Assembly (NCBI RefSeq): GCF_014652695.1
Contig: NZ_BMZH01000001.1
Span: 124,001-188,000, forward strand
DNA length: 64,000 nt
Source: Algimonas arctica
GTDB taxonomy: Bacteria; Pseudomonadota; Alphaproteobacteria; Caulobacterales; Maricaulaceae
Reading direction: 5' to 3'
In this document: one piece after another, positions 7,986 through 17,710 of the stretch
Numbering within the stretch: position 1 is the stretch's first letter
Layout: each line of letters starts with the position of its first letter
The notes under the pieces: generated by a model
Databases searched by the model: none
What the model was told of the DNA's origin: nothing
The model's input: the letters and a program-made list of their open reading frames with translations, nothing else
Made by a program: the position numbers and the translations under genes

Positions 7986-9782
7986 ATGCCGCAACGCTTT
8001 TCCAATATGCACTCCGCATTGAAAACCGTCTTTGGTCACGATGCTTTCCGACCCGGTCAGGAAGAGGTGATCGACGCGATTATGGCTGGACGGAATGTGC
8101 TCGCCGTGATGCCGACGGGCGCTGGGAAGTCGCTTTGCTACCAAGTGCCGTCGCTGATGTTGGACGGGGTTAGCATTATTATCAGCCCGCTCGTCGCCTT
8201 GATGGATAACCAAGTTGCGGCCTTACGCGCGAATGGCATTGCGGTGTCCTGCCTTCATTCGGGCCAAGATCGCGCCCGCAATGTTGAGGAATGGAAACGG
8301 GTCGCTCGCGGCGAAGTCAGCATGCTTTACATGTCGCCAGAACGGCTGATGACGCCGCGCATGCTGTTGGCGATGGAACAGATCAACCCGCCCTTATTTG
8401 TCGTCGACGAAGCGCATTGTGTTTCCAAATGGGGACCCGCGTTCCGGCCCGAATATGGCATGCTCTCTGGCTTGAAAGCCAAGTTCCCGGACGCGCGGAT
8501 TGCAGCCTTCACCGCGACAGCGGATGCAGGCACCCGGACGGATATTGCGGCGCAATTATTTGGCGGCAAGGGCGACGTGATTGTGCAGGGGTTTGATCGT
8601 CCGAACCTGTCCCTGACGGTGAAGCCCAAAATCAATCGGTCGTCCCAACTGCTCGATTTTATGAAAGATCGGCAGGGAGAAAGCGGGATCGTTTATGCGC
8701 TGTCGCGCAAAAGCACTGAAGAACATACGCGCACGCTCGTCGCAGCGGGTTATACCGCGCTGGCGTATCACGCGGGGATGAGCGCGGAACAACGGTTTGA
8801 AAATCAGGAACGGTTTATCGCCGAGGACGGCATCGTCATGGTCGCGACGATCGCGTTTGGCATGGGGATCGACAAGCCGGATATCCGCTTTGTTTTTCAC
8901 GTCAATCTGCCCAGTTCGCCCGAAGCTTATTATCAGGAAATCGGCCGCGCGGGCCGCGATGGTCAACCGGCCGATACGGTTCTCCTTTATGGGCTCGACG
9001 ACATCCGAATGCGCCGTCAATTCATCACGCAGGAAGACTCGGACGCGGATCATCAGCTCCGCGAACATAAGCGGCTTGATGCATTGCTCGGCTATTGTGA
9101 GGCATCGACTTGTCGGCGTCAGGTGTTGATGGCGTATTTCGGTGAAGATCTACCGCCGTGTGGGCAATGTGATGTGTGCGAAAACCCGCCGGAGCGGATC
9201 GATGCGACGGACGCCGCAATTGCGTTCATGCGCGCGGCACAGGACACGGGAGAGCGTTTTGGCGCCAACCATGTCATCGCGGTCGCGCGTGGTGCCGACA
9301 CGGATAAAATTCGCCAATTTGGACATGATCAACTGCCGAGTCACGGCACAGGCCAACGCTGGGGGGATCCGTTCTTCAAATCCCTCGTGCGTCAGGCCAT
9401 CGCCACGGGCTACCTCAGCGTCGATATGGAACGCTACGGCCGGATTGTCGTTAATGCGCCGGGCCAAGCCTTGGTCGCGGGTCAGGGCGCGTTTTTAATG
9501 ACTGAGCCCAAAGCGCCTCAGACTTCAAAAACGCGCAAGCGCAAAGTCGCGCCGGAATTAATGGGGGAGGCGGATCATGATTTGCTCGTGACTTTAAAAA
9601 GTTTGCGCCGGGATATGGCCCGCGAGATGGGGAAACCCGCCTATATTATTTTCTCTGACGCGACTTTGATTGATATGGCGCAGAAGCGGCCTAAAAATCG
9701 TGGGCAAATGTTGGGGGTCTCCGGGGTCGGCGAAACGAAATTCGAACGCTTTGGCACCGTCTTTTTAGAGGCGATTAATTAG
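7986..9782 (+). CDS. recQ: ATP-dependent DNA helicase RecQ
   Basis: Taken from the ATG at 7986, the protein has 598 residues. The frame is open 37 codons further upstream, but that part overlaps the divergent gene and looks non-coding. Walker A MPTGAGKS is at about 42, the DEAH box at about 140, and the helicase C-domain arginine finger region EIGRAGRDG follows. The four zinc-binding cysteines of the RQC domain lie near residues 373-400 (CxxC spacing, CGQCDVC). A C-terminal HRDC domain ends in GVSGVGETKFERFG. RecQ unwinds DNA at stalled forks and during recombination. The aromatic-rich loop reads SKWGPAFRPEY rather than the SQWGHDFRPEY known from E. coli. Confidence 0.96.
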   Translation: MPQRFSNMHSALKTVFGHDAFRPGQEEVIDAIMAGRNVLAVMPTGAGKSLCYQVPSLMLDGVSIIISPLVALMDNQVAALRANGIAVSCLHSGQDRARNVEEWKRVARGEVSMLYMSPERLMTPRMLLAMEQINPPLFVVDEAHCVSKWGPAFRPEYGMLSGLKAKFPDARIAAFTATADAGTRTDIAAQLFGGKGDVIVQGFDRPNLSLTVKPKINRSSQLLDFMKDRQGESGIVYALSRKSTEEHTRTLVAAGYTALAYHAGMSAEQRFENQERFIAEDGIVMVATIAFGMGIDKPDIRFVFHVNLPSSPEAYYQEIGRAGRDGQPADTVLLYGLDDIRMRRQFITQEDSDADHQLREHKRLDALLGYCEASTCRRQVLMAYFGEDLPPCGQCDVCENPPERIDATDAAIAFMRAAQDTGERFGANHVIAVARGADTDKIRQFGHDQLPSHGTGQRWGDPFFKSLVRQAIATGYLSVDMERYGRIVVNAPGQALVAGQGAFLMTEPKAPQTSKTRKRKVAPELMGEADHDLLVTLKSLRRDMAREMGKPAYIIFSDATLIDMAQKRPKNRGQMLGVSGVGETKFERFGTVFLEAIN

Positions 9783-9790
9783 CCTAGATT

Positions 9791-10252
9791 TTAGAGAGAC
9801 TGGCAAGGGAGCGCGGCTGGCACAAAAGAGACTTGCTCGAAGCTGATGTCGGGCGTCTCGCCGGCGTCATAGGTCACAGTAACAAATAGCGTTGCAATCG
9901 GGGCGTCTGGATTGCCCGGCGCGTCAATCGTCTTGATGACCCTTGGATTTGCGCTGAGAAAATGCACGCAGGATGACGATATATCACGCTCAGACTTCGC
10001 GTCTTCGATGATAATGTTGACGTCATTTTTAGCTCCACTAACCAGAACGTCGAACGGTACAGAGTGGGTGACAAGATATTGCGCCAACCCCGGCTCGGTC
10101 GTCTCAACGGGTTCAGCAACCAAAGGGGCGGTTTTCCCTGTGATCGAAAACGCCACGCTGGCCGCGGCCGGTAAACTGATCAACTCAATCATGATCCATA
10201 ACCCGATCAGGATTTTATATCGCGGTTTTGCATTTTTGAGGCGTTTGAGCAT
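9791..10252 (-). CDS. Membrane-anchored protein of unknown function
   Basis: The 153-residue product starts at an ATG preceded by AAGAG. It has a short basic N-terminus (KRLKNAKPRYK) and one membrane helix at about residues 13-35, and the rest is a predicted periplasmic domain of mixed beta character with two cysteines (C-V-H-F and LPCQSL). I recognise no family. It converges on recQ with only 8 bases between stops. Confidence 0.6.
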   Translation of the reverse strand: MLKRLKNAKPRYKILIGLWIMIELISLPAAASVAFSITGKTAPLVAEPVETTEPGLAQYLVTHSVPFDVLVSGAKNDVNIIIEDAKSERDISSSCVHFLSANPRVIKTIDAPGNPDAPIATLFVTVTYDAGETPDISFEQVSFVPAALPCQSL

Positions 10253-10320
10253 GTACTCTTACATGCATGTCTTGGGCCAGAGGCCTTGAGCCTGACGTAT
10301 CCGGCGCTTAAGTGCGGCCT

Positions 10321-11037
10321 ATGACGACGACCCCACCCTATAAGCCGACAAAAGCTGGAGTGCTGTTTTCAGGCGGACAAGACAGCGCGACGGTGCTCGC
10401 GTGGGCGCTCACCCGGTTCGATCATGTCGAAACGATTGGGTTTTCCTATGGCCAACGCCACAATGTTGAGATGACAGTGCGAAAAGCGCTACTGGAACAA
10501 ATGCGGACGGAATTCCCGCAATGGTCTGACCGTCTCGGCGAAGACCATGTGATTGATTTGGCGGGCTTTGGCGCAATTAGCGAAACGGCGCTGACGCGAG
10601 AGCGAGAAATCGACACGCTGGAATCCGGTATGCCCAATACATTCGTTCCGGGGCGCAACCTGATCTTTCTAACCTATGCGGCGGCTCTCGGTTGGCGGCG
10701 TGGGTTTTCAGACCTCGTTGCCGGTATGTGCGAAGCCGATTTTTCTGGCTATCCGGATTGTCGTAAGGAAACATTGGACGCACAGATGCTGGCGATATCA
10801 TTGGGGCTAGAGCGGACGTTCACATTGCATTCGCCGCTCATGACACGGTCCAAAGCACAAGCCTGGGAGTTGGCGGAGACGCTCGGCGGGAACCCGCTGG
10901 TCGAGATGATCCGAACGGGCACCCACACGTGCTATATGGGCGTACGCGACACGTTGCATGCCTGGGGCTATGGCTGTGGTACGTGCCCCGCTTGCGACTT
11001 ACGCGCTAAAGGATGGGCGGATTACGCCGGATCATGA
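10321..11037 (+). CDS. queC: 7-cyano-7-deazaguanine synthase QueC
   Basis: QueC converts 7-carboxy-7-deazaguanine to preQ0 with ATP and ammonia, a step of queuosine synthesis. The PP-loop SGGQDS is at residues 17-22. The C-terminal zinc cysteines appear as [17 protein letters not shown]. The start used is ATG 10321; a GTG three codons upstream (10312) is also possible, and neither has a clear ribosome site. The stop overlaps the queE start as ATGA, coupling the two consecutive pathway enzymes. Confidence 0.96.
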   Translation: MTTTPPYKPTKAGVLFSGGQDSATVLAWALTRFDHVETIGFSYGQRHNVEMTVRKALLEQMRTEFPQWSDRLGEDHVIDLAGFGAISETALTREREIDTLESGMPNTFVPGRNLIFLTYAAALGWRRGFSDLVAGMCEADFSGYPDCRKETLDAQMLAISLGLERTFTLHSPLMTRSKAQAWELAETLGGNPLVEMIRTGTHTCYMGVRDTLHAWGYGCGTCPACDLRAKGWADYAGS

Positions 11038-11663
11038 GCTACGCTGTCAAAGAACTTTATCTCACCGTTCAGGGGGAAGGCGGCCAAGCGGGTCGCGTCG
11101 CCGTATTCCTGCGCTTTGCGGGCTGCAACCTATGGAGCGGACGCGAACAAGACCGCGCCACGGCTGTTTGTTCGTTTTGTGACACGGATTTCATCGGTAC
11201 GGATGGACCAGGCGGGGGTCGGTTTGACGCCGAGGGATTGGCCGAAGCCGTTTTGGCCGCATGGCCGGCCGGGCAGCAGGACCGATGGGTCGTCTGTACG
11301 GGCGGGGAGCCGCTCTTGCAGTTGGACGCCGCCCTCATTGCCGCGCTTAAATCAAAGGGCTTTAAAATTGCCATTGAAACGAATGGCACAATCGTCGCGC
11401 CAGACGGTATCGATTGGATATGCGTGAGCCCGAAGGCGAATGCACCCGTGGTGCAGAGGTCCGGTCAGGAACTAAAACTAGTCTATCCGCAGAAAGAAAA
11501 TCAGCCCGATCAATTTGTTGATCTCGACTTTGAAAATTTCTTCTTACAGCCGCTCGATGATCCGTCGCGGCAGCTGAATACGGACGCAGCCTTCCAATAT
11601 TGTTTGGCCCACCCGCAGTGGCGACTGAGCGTGCAGGCGCATAAATATATTGGCGTGGCTTAA
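11034..11663 (+). CDS. queE: 7-carboxy-7-deazaguanine synthase QueE (radical SAM)
   Basis: The 209-residue enzyme makes the 7-deazaguanine ring from 6-carboxytetrahydropterin by radical SAM chemistry. The cluster-binding cysteines are at 31, 46 and 49, giving the C-x14-C-x2-C spacing known for one branch of QueE rather than the usual Cx3Cx2[11 protein letters not shown] before it and [10 protein letters not shown] after it bind substrate and SAM. The ATG at 11034 overlaps the queC stop and is preferred over the frame-open start at 11013. QueD, the enzyme that supplies its substrate, is 21 kb downstream. Confidence 0.95.
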   Translation: MSYAVKELYLTVQGEGGQAGRVAVFLRFAGCNLWSGREQDRATAVCSFCDTDFIGTDGPGGGRFDAEGLAEAVLAAWPAGQQDRWVVCTGGEPLLQLDAALIAALKSKGFKIAIETNGTIVAPDGIDWICVSPKANAPVVQRSGQELKLVYPQKENQPDQFVDLDFENFFLQPLDDPSRQLNTDAAFQYCLAHPQWRLSVQAHKYIGVA

Positions 11664-11679
11664 TCCCGACGCTCAACCG

Positions 11680-12297
11680 CTAAGAGAGGCTTTTGGCCGT
11701 TTGATTGGAGAAGCGGGAAATGGCCCGGTGCGCATCCGACCAGATACCATTGGCCTGTGGGGACCCAAATTGGTCAATGCCTGTTTCAAACCATTTGTAA
11801 GACACAGTGCCGAGGCTTTCGCCGGACAGGCGCAATAATTCGCCACTTAATTCCGCCCCGCCGGTACCAAAGCTCTGAAAGCTCAGGCTGGGTTCTCGTG
11901 AGAGCTGCTCAAAGGTCGGACGGTTGTTTTTGGCGTCTTCCAACGTCACGCGAAGGACAATGTCCGCGTCATCAGAGACGAGAATGCCTTTTTTCGCAAA
12001 GTCCCGGTTAAGCTCTTCATAGACCTCGTCGACCAATGAGTTCAGGGCTCTATCGCCATAAAATCCATTGCCAGAAAATCCGGATCGCAAGCTACGAATG
12101 CCAGACCCGCGTTCACTCATTTTCTTTGGGAGATTATTGGCCCGATAGGCCAATTGCTCGGACAGAACGACCTCGATTTTTACGGGCGCTTGCACAGGCG
12201 CGCTGATGGTGCTGTCAAATCCGCGCGATTTGGCTACGGCGCTCATCGGCGCGAGGATCAGGGCAGTGGAAGCAAGAATGAGGGCAGTGCGGCGCAT
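11680..12297 (-). CDS. Exported protein of unknown function
   Basis: The 205-residue product has a clear signal peptide (residues 1-22, LILAPMSAVA-K) and a strong AAGGAG ribosome site 8 bases before the ATG. The mature part has a lipoprotein-like periplasmic layout with a stretch DADIVLRVTLEDAKNNRP. That recalls small periplasmic DUF families that bind envelope components, but I cannot name one. A good promoter with a palindrome sits directly upstream. Confidence 0.65.
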   Translation of the reverse strand: MRRTALILASTALILAPMSAVAKSRGFDSTISAPVQAPVKIEVVLSEQLAYRANNLPKKMSERGSGIRSLRSGFSGNGFYGDRALNSLVDEVYEELNRDFAKKGILVSDDADIVLRVTLEDAKNNRPTFEQLSREPSLSFQSFGTGGAELSGELLRLSGESLGTVSYKWFETGIDQFGSPQANGIWSDAHRAISRFSNQTAKSLS

Positions 12298-12314
12298 GGT
12301 CAGTCTCCTTTATT

Positions 12315-12350
12315 ATGCTACATTATAGCATTTTTAGGCGACGGAAACAA
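12315..12350 (-). promoter_or_regulatory. Promoter with palindrome over the -10 box
   Basis: Read on the minus strand, TTGTTT (12350-12345) is followed after 17 bases by a perfect TATAAT (12327-12322). The inverted repeat ATGCTA-N5-TAGCAT (12315-12331) straddles the -10 box, so a dimeric regulator could act there. It would drive the exported-protein gene beginning at 12297. The -10 is strong and the -35 is weak (TTG only). Confidence 0.5.
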
Positions 12351-12391
12351 ATATCGAAAGCGTGAAGAGGGCTCGCAGAACCATTAAGCCG

Positions 12392-12793
12392 TTATGCGAA
12401 CGCGTCGATGACAACGGAGAGTACATTCGTGGCGCGCTTAAATTTCATGAGTTCGGAGTCTAACTGGCTTGCATGAAACTTGCTGGAGACCGTAAAAACC
12501 TTACCGGACAGATCGACGACTTGGGTCGTCATGACCAAGATTTTCGTTGATGTATCCATCGCCTGATCCGTAATTTTGACCGGAACGGACCCAACGTAAT
12601 AGACCCCTTTGCCGGTGGCATAGGCGCCTTTGCCAACCATTTTGGTTGTGCCGACGACGCCTTTTCCAACGGTCTTGCCCGTAAAATAAGTGGCTTTGAA
12701 CGGTAATGCTGCTGCTTTGCCCGTTGTCTTTGCGACGGTCATGCATCCGGACAGGCTGAAGGCCGCTAGCCCAATGATCACAAACTGACGCAT
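12392..12793 (-). CDS. Small repetitive lipoprotein
   Basis: The 133-residue product has a lipobox LSGC at residues 14-17, so it should be lipidated at the cysteine. Residues 25-70 repeat TGK/VGKG units (for example TGKTVGKG and ATGKGVYYVG), giving a Gly/Lys-rich segment somewhat like glycine-zipper lipoproteins. The C-terminal half has no recognisable domain. It follows the MoxR operon on the same strand after a 64-base gap and could be read from it. Confidence 0.65.
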   Translation of the reverse strand: MRQFVIIGLAAFSLSGCMTVAKTTGKAAALPFKATYFTGKTVGKGVVGTTKMVGKGAYATGKGVYYVGSVPVKITDQAMDTSTKILVMTTQVVDLSGKVFTVSSKFHASQLDSELMKFKRATNVLSVVIDAFA

Positions 12794-12857
12794 CGAAATC
12801 CCCTTAAAGTCGCAGCCCCTTTATCAGCCGAGCCTGAACAGGCGCTTAATCGACAGA

Positions 12858-14957
12858 CTATTTCGCTTCACGCCACCAGCCCCAGGCTAAGGCCGCGAAA
12901 AATGCGAGGAAAAATGCGAATGGCGGCGCCAGCGGACGACGTTTCGATCGAGTGACCGTATAGGCGTCATTATCCCGCACCCCGATCCAATTCCTGCCCG
13001 TCAATGCTCCGGTTTTAATACGACGCACGTCGGGCATATAATCCATCGACAGGCCAATCATCCGTGTCGTGCCGCCTGTGGCGTCTGACAGCGGCGCCAA
13101 GACGTCGACGGTGGGAAGAAGTTCAGCATATTCGATAGGATTGAGCATACCGACCGCGGCGATAGTGGAGAGGCTCCCGTGACTGAGCCGGTACGCACCA
13201 AGCCCGCCGAGCGGCATCGCGCCCGTATAATATCCGGCCTCGACTTCGGTCATGACGATCTCAGACGCGGTTCCGTCAGGCAAGATGATTTGCGCCGTAT
13301 CAGGGGCGCTATCAAGCGTGCGCCGTTCGACAATGAGCTGTTCGTTTTCAGCGCGCGCCGACAGGGTTTCGGCATCAAGATCTGGTTCTCCCAAAAGCCA
13401 ATGCGCGGTGCGGCGGAACATTTCTTGATAGGGTCCACCGCCTTCATAGCCTTTGGCCCAGAGCCACGCTTGATCGCTCATCAGCATTGCAACGCGCCCC
13501 TCACCAACCCGGTCGATGATGAATAACGGCGTCCCGTCCGGGCCTTCCATCAAAACATTGCCGGCGAGCGGATCATTTTCAATCGCGCGGAACCACGGTC
13601 CCCATGTTTGGTCATCGCGCCCCGCAAACGACCGTGTGATCGGATGCAAGCGACCTTTATCATTAAGTTCAGCCCGGAACGGCTCTGTCGTTGTTTGTCC
13701 CGTTGGCCGCGTCGGTAAAACGCTGACCAAAGGTGTCAGATAGAGGCTGTCTTCCGACGCAAACGCAGGACCCGCCGCGACGAGTAGCGCACCGCCATCT
13801 TCAACATAACGCGCAATATTAGAGAAGTAGCGCGACGGAATCGTCGGCTCTCGCATGCCATTTTGACGAGGAATATCGCGGCGCTGATATTGATCGAAAA
13901 TGATGAGATCGAAGTCGTCGAGCCGCTCTTCAAATAATTGTCGCCGTGGGAATTGGATGAGGGACAGCTCAAGGTCGCCCGCATTGGTGTTCTTCACCCG
14001 GGGCTGGGTTAGGATTGTGAACTGTACCAAATCGATTGAGGGATCGGATTTCAAAAGGTTGCGCCAAGAGCGTCCGCCAATATGCGGCTCGCCCGTGATG
14101 AGCAGCACTCGCATGCGGTCACGAATACCGGAAATTTCCGCGATGAAGAGATTATTATTGAGCGTTAACTCGCCCGTCTCTGCAGGCACGACACTCATTT
14201 CGATCGTGTTGCGGCCACGCCGTTCAATCTCGAGCGGGACAGATAGGGTTTGGCCAATGGTGATCGGGAAGCGGGCTTTACGTTCACCGTTGAGGCGGAC
14301 TTCGATTTGGGCGCGCTCCCCCTCATGACCGGGATCATCGACACGGAGTTCGAAACTTGCGAGTTCGCCGACCACACCAAATTTTGGGGCTGTCACAGCG
14401 GAAATTCGGCGGTCGCGCGCGTCGGGGTCACCGATGATGAGGGCATGAAACGGAACGCCCTCGGGCATGACGGTAGCGGTGGCCGCGCTGACATCATGCG
14501 CTTGACCATCGGTCAGTGCGATCACGCCGCCAAGCCGTCCAGACGGGACCGAAGCGAGCGCGTCTGTCAGCGCCAAGGCGACCCGTGTGCCATCAGCATT
14601 CGGCGGAATAGTGACGCTGACGATGTCGATCGGTCCGTCCGCGGATAGGCGCTGCCTCAAGGTAATCTCGGCCTCATTGGCGACATCGGATCGGTCGCCC
14701 AATTGCATGGAGTCAGATGCGTCCTTCAGGATCAAAACTGTGTCGGGTAAGGGGCGGCGATCTTCGCTGACGAGTTGCGGCCCTGATAAGGCCAAGCCCA
14801 AAAATAGAGCCGCGAGCAAACGTTGAAAGTCGGACCGCAGCCGCGTTGCCGTCGCGAACAACGCCGCTGCGGTTGCGAGACCGACCAATAGGATAACCCA
14901 GAGCCACGGCAGCAGCGGATCAAAAGCGATGCGGGAGAGCCAGTCGTCAAACATCAC
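12858..14957 (-). CDS. Large membrane protein with vWA and glutamine-amidotransferase-like domains (last gene of MoxR operon)
   Basis: This 699-residue protein has two N-terminal membrane helices (about 17-37 and 46-62) and a vWA-like domain whose metal site DASDS is intact at residues 79-83, with LTDGQ as a further loop. The middle (about 285-540) resembles a class I amidotransferase-like fold: LLITGEPHIGG, LIIFDQYQ, YVEDGGALLVAAG. A C-terminal helix (about 675-693) ends at WWREAK. Such proteins always neighbour MoxR, DUF58 and DUF4159 genes in alphaproteobacteria. Their molecular job is unknown, and envelope assembly or chaperoning is the usual guess. The ATG overlaps the upstream gene as ATGA. 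Confidence 0.85.
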   Translation of the reverse strand: MMFDDWLSRIAFDPLLPWLWVILLVGLATAAALFATATRLRSDFQRLLAALFLGLALSGPQLVSEDRRPLPDTVLILKDASDSMQLGDRSDVANEAEITLRQRLSADGPIDIVSVTIPPNADGTRVALALTDALASVPSGRLGGVIALTDGQAHDVSAATATVMPEGVPFHALIIGDPDARDRRISAVTAPKFGVVGELASFELRVDDPGHEGERAQIEVRLNGERKARFPITIGQTLSVPLEIERRGRNTIEMSVVPAETGELTLNNNLFIAEISGIRDRMRVLLITGEPHIGGRSWRNLLKSDPSIDLVQFTILTQPRVKNTNAGDLELSLIQFPRRQLFEERLDDFDLIIFDQYQRRDIPRQNGMREPTIPSRYFSNIARYVEDGGALLVAAGPAFASEDSLYLTPLVSVLPTRPTGQTTTEPFRAELNDKGRLHPITRSFAGRDDQTWGPWFRAIENDPLAGNVLMEGPDGTPLFIIDRVGEGRVAMLMSDQAWLWAKGYEGGGPYQEMFRRTAHWLLGEPDLDAETLSARAENEQLIVERRTLDSAPDTAQIILPDGTASEIVMTEVEAGYYTGAMPLGGLGAYRLSHGSLSTIAAVGMLNPIEYAELLPTVDVLAPLSDATGGTTRMIGLSMDYMPDVRRIKTGALTGRNWIGVRDNDAYTVTRSKRRPLAPPFAFFLAFFAALAWGWWREAK

Positions 14958-17710
14958 GGACGCTCCCGCGTCTGGTCGAGTAAGTCCTGAATAGACCCTA
15001 TTTCTGGCTGCTCTTGGCTTCGGTTGCGTAAGTCTTGGATCGAATCGAGACCTGAGCCGTCGCCTGCATCCGGATCGCCCATGCGCCGGATCAGTTCTGC
15101 CGCGTGGACTTGGTCCGCTTTATAATTGCCGGACAGCGCATACATGGCGACATTGACGCCAAAGCGGATCGCGAATTCACGTTGGCGCGGGATTTCGTTG
15201 GCCAGATCGACCAGCGTACCCGTATCGGAGTCAATCGCCCAAGCGGCCGCCCAATCGTTAGAGCCGATAATCACCGAAGAGACACCGTCGCGGCCGCCTT
15301 TGGTCGCGCCTTCGCCTTCGACATAGACCGGACCATTGGCCCAACGACCCGGAAAGACCTGCGTAAGATAAAAAGATTTGGTGAGAACGTGATCCTCAGG
15401 AACCCGGGCTAAGCGGCCAATGTTCAATCCGCTGGTGACGCGCGATAGCCCCGGATGTGCCGCGCCCGCACGGAAAGACCGTTCCGCCTCATCGGCGGTG
15501 TCGAGCATGAGTGTCCCCCCCGCGGCGATATAAGTATTGAGTGAGACGCGCTCAGCCTCCGTCAGGGCCGCCGTATTGTTGCGGACAGGCCAATAGAGAA
15601 ATGGATACATTTCGAGCCCCACGCTGTCCGGGCGGACAGCATGAACGCCAACAGGCTCAATCGTGGTTCGAAGGGTCAGTTGGCGCTTTAAACTTTCCAG
15701 CGCTGTCATGCTAAGCCCATCGATGCGCGCGTCTCCTGTTTCGATGTACGCTAAGTGCAAACCGAGGGCGGCTTCGCGCACACGTTCATTGGTTTCGCTT
15801 TGGGCGTCCGCGTGTCCGGGCAGGATCGTGAGCCCGATGAGAACGGCGCTGGTCGCCGCGGCTCCGAACCGGCGTAACCGCCCGGTCAGGCTCGCAGACA
15901 TAATCATATCAAGCGCGAGCATAAACATCGCGATCCCGAGCAGGACGCCCGCCAGCGATCGGGGTTCGCGTCCATCCATACGCTCAATGGTCAAACCTTG
16001 CGTGGGAAACATTGCAATCGCTTCGGGGTTGGACACGGCTTGAACTGCGCGTTGCCGGGTTCCGGACCGATAATAGCCGGGCGGAAGCGTAGCATTATTC
16101 ACGGCCCAATCTGCGTCGGGGACAGTCACGGGACGAGGGGGCGGCGGTCGCAGCTCCCCGAACGGACCGAGGACACGGTCAAGCGTCCATGCGCCGCCTT
16201 CCGCCGAAGACACGACGCGCCGTGATTTCGCGAGCGGTAGAATGCGCTTCAACATGTCGACATATAGTCCAGAGATGGCCAAATTCGACCATTCCGGTCC
16301 GGCTGTAACATGAAAGAGAACGATGCGGCCTTCACCGCGCACGGATGAGGTCACGATCGGCGAGCCGTCTTTCAAGCGCGCCCACGTCCGTGCATCTGTC
16401 TCTGCGCCGGGGCGCGCCATAACTTGACGTGAGACGGTAATGTCCGCCGGGACGGCCAATCCAACGAACGGTGATTCAGACGCAAAGGGCGCGAGGGCTT
16501 GCGGTGTTTCCCAGGCCAGCGCTCCGCCGATTGAGCGACCGCCCCGCCGCAAGGGCACAGGGACGAGCGTATCAGACGTGGCGGCCAATTGGGGACCGGC
16601 AAAGCGTATCAACACGCCACCATTTTCGACATAGTCGATAATCTCTGGGGCGTCAGATCGCATCGAATCCGGCATGACAAGCACCGTCGGATTGAGCGGT
16701 AGTACCGTCTCACTATTGCCGATGAACAGATCAGCAAACGGGCTCAGCGCTTGCTCCGTGTAGAAATTTTCGGACAAAAGCGGGCTGGAAGACCCTGACG
16801 GCGGGGCGAGGACACCGACCAGAGGGCGTCCAAAGCTATCGTCGAGCAGTTTCGTCGCCGCACCGGCCCGCATTCCGGTCACACGCAGGCGCGTGACTTT
16901 GGCGCGTAATTGCGGCGGCAGTGATATGGACACCGTTGAGAGCGACGCACCCGGCGCAAAGAGGAGCGGTTCAACTGCCAGAATGTCGCCGCTTTGTGAC
17001 AGGGCCTCGACGGTCGTGCTGCGTGGGCTTAGCGCACTGAACCAATCGGCCTCGAACCCGTCCGCCGTCTCGCGGACATCGCCAGGAACGATCACCGTGT
17101 CTAAGGCTTCGGGAAGCAGCACGGTCGCGCCCACGTCGCGCAGTGATGACAGAAGGGCCGTGTCATCGCCAAAGCTAACACCAGACGAGAGGAAAACGGT
17201 ATTATTGTCACGCGAAAGTGTCGGGATTTGCACGGATCGCGCTTGGAACACGGGGGTGGCAGAGCGAAGTCTCAGCAGCGCCTCGGCGGCCGGAATGGGG
17301 GTCGGGTCAGGATCATCTCCGAGAATTAAAACGACGTCTTGATTATTGCGCTGGGCGTCGCGAACCCGGCGGCGGGCATCATCTGTCAGATCATCCCAGA
17401 TTGGGGCGGCGGCGGCGCTATCATCAATGATAAGGGTTAGCGGGCGCTCGGGCGGGGCATCATTGCTTTGCAACAAGGGTTGGCTCAGCGCGAAAACCGC
17501 CAGTGCGACCATCAATAGCCGATAGAGCAGCACCCAAATCGGCGTGGCGTTGGGCGTTTCTTCATCTGTTTCCACACCTTGCAGGATCGCAAGCGGAGGG
17601 AATATCCGGCGTTTGGGCGAGGGGGGGCTAATTTTGAGAATCCACCACACTAACGGCAAGGTCAGCAGGCCTAACAGGGTCAGCGGCGCGAGCAGGGACA
17701 ATGATCCCAT
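14954..17710 (-). CDS. BatA-like N-domain and DUF4159 membrane protein
   Basis: The 918-residue protein opens with the two-helix BatA/aerotolerance N-terminal module (LLAPLTLLGLLTLPLVWWIL; second helix about 58-78). It continues into a vWA-type region whose metal motif is only partial (DDSAA at 96-100) and carries another helix at about 610-650. It finishes with DUF4159 (about 680-880, with YIETGDARIDG and FLYWPVRNN). The tail repeats SIQDL twice about 16 residues apart. It begins with a TGATG overlap after the DUF58 gene and ends with ATGA, so the operon is tightly coupled. The biochemical function is unknown. Confidence 0.88.
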   Translation of the reverse strand: MGSLSLLAPLTLLGLLTLPLVWWILKISPPSPKRRIFPPLAILQGVETDEETPNATPIWVLLYRLLMVALAVFALSQPLLQSNDAPPERPLTLIIDDSAAAAPIWDDLTDDARRRVRDAQRNNQDVVLILGDDPDPTPIPAAEALLRLRSATPVFQARSVQIPTLSRDNNTVFLSSGVSFGDDTALLSSLRDVGATVLLPEALDTVIVPGDVRETADGFEADWFSALSPRSTTVEALSQSGDILAVEPLLFAPGASLSTVSISLPPQLRAKVTRLRVTGMRAGAATKLLDDSFGRPLVGVLAPPSGSSSPLLSENFYTEQALSPFADLFIGNSETVLPLNPTVLVMPDSMRSDAPEIIDYVENGGVLIRFAGPQLAATSDTLVPVPLRRGGRSIGGALAWETPQALAPFASESPFVGLAVPADITVSRQVMARPGAETDARTWARLKDGSPIVTSSVRGEGRIVLFHVTAGPEWSNLAISGLYVDMLKRILPLAKSRRVVSSAEGGAWTLDRVLGPFGELRPPPPRPVTVPDADWAVNNATLPPGYYRSGTRQRAVQAVSNPEAIAMFPTQGLTIERMDGREPRSLAGVLLGIAMFMLALDMIMSASLTGRLRRFGAAATSAVLIGLTILPGHADAQSETNERVREAALGLHLAYIETGDARIDGLSMTALESLKRQLTLRTTIEPVGVHAVRPDSVGLEMYPFLYWPVRNNTAALTEAERVSLNTYIAAGGTLMLDTADEAERSFRAGAAHPGLSRVTSGLNIGRLARVPEDHVLTKSFYLTQVFPGRWANGPVYVEGEGATKGGRDGVSSVIIGSNDWAAAWAIDSDTGTLVDLANEIPRQREFAIRFGVNVAMYALSGNYKADQVHAAELIRRMGDPDAGDGSGLDSIQDLRNRSQEQPEIGSIQDLLDQTRERP

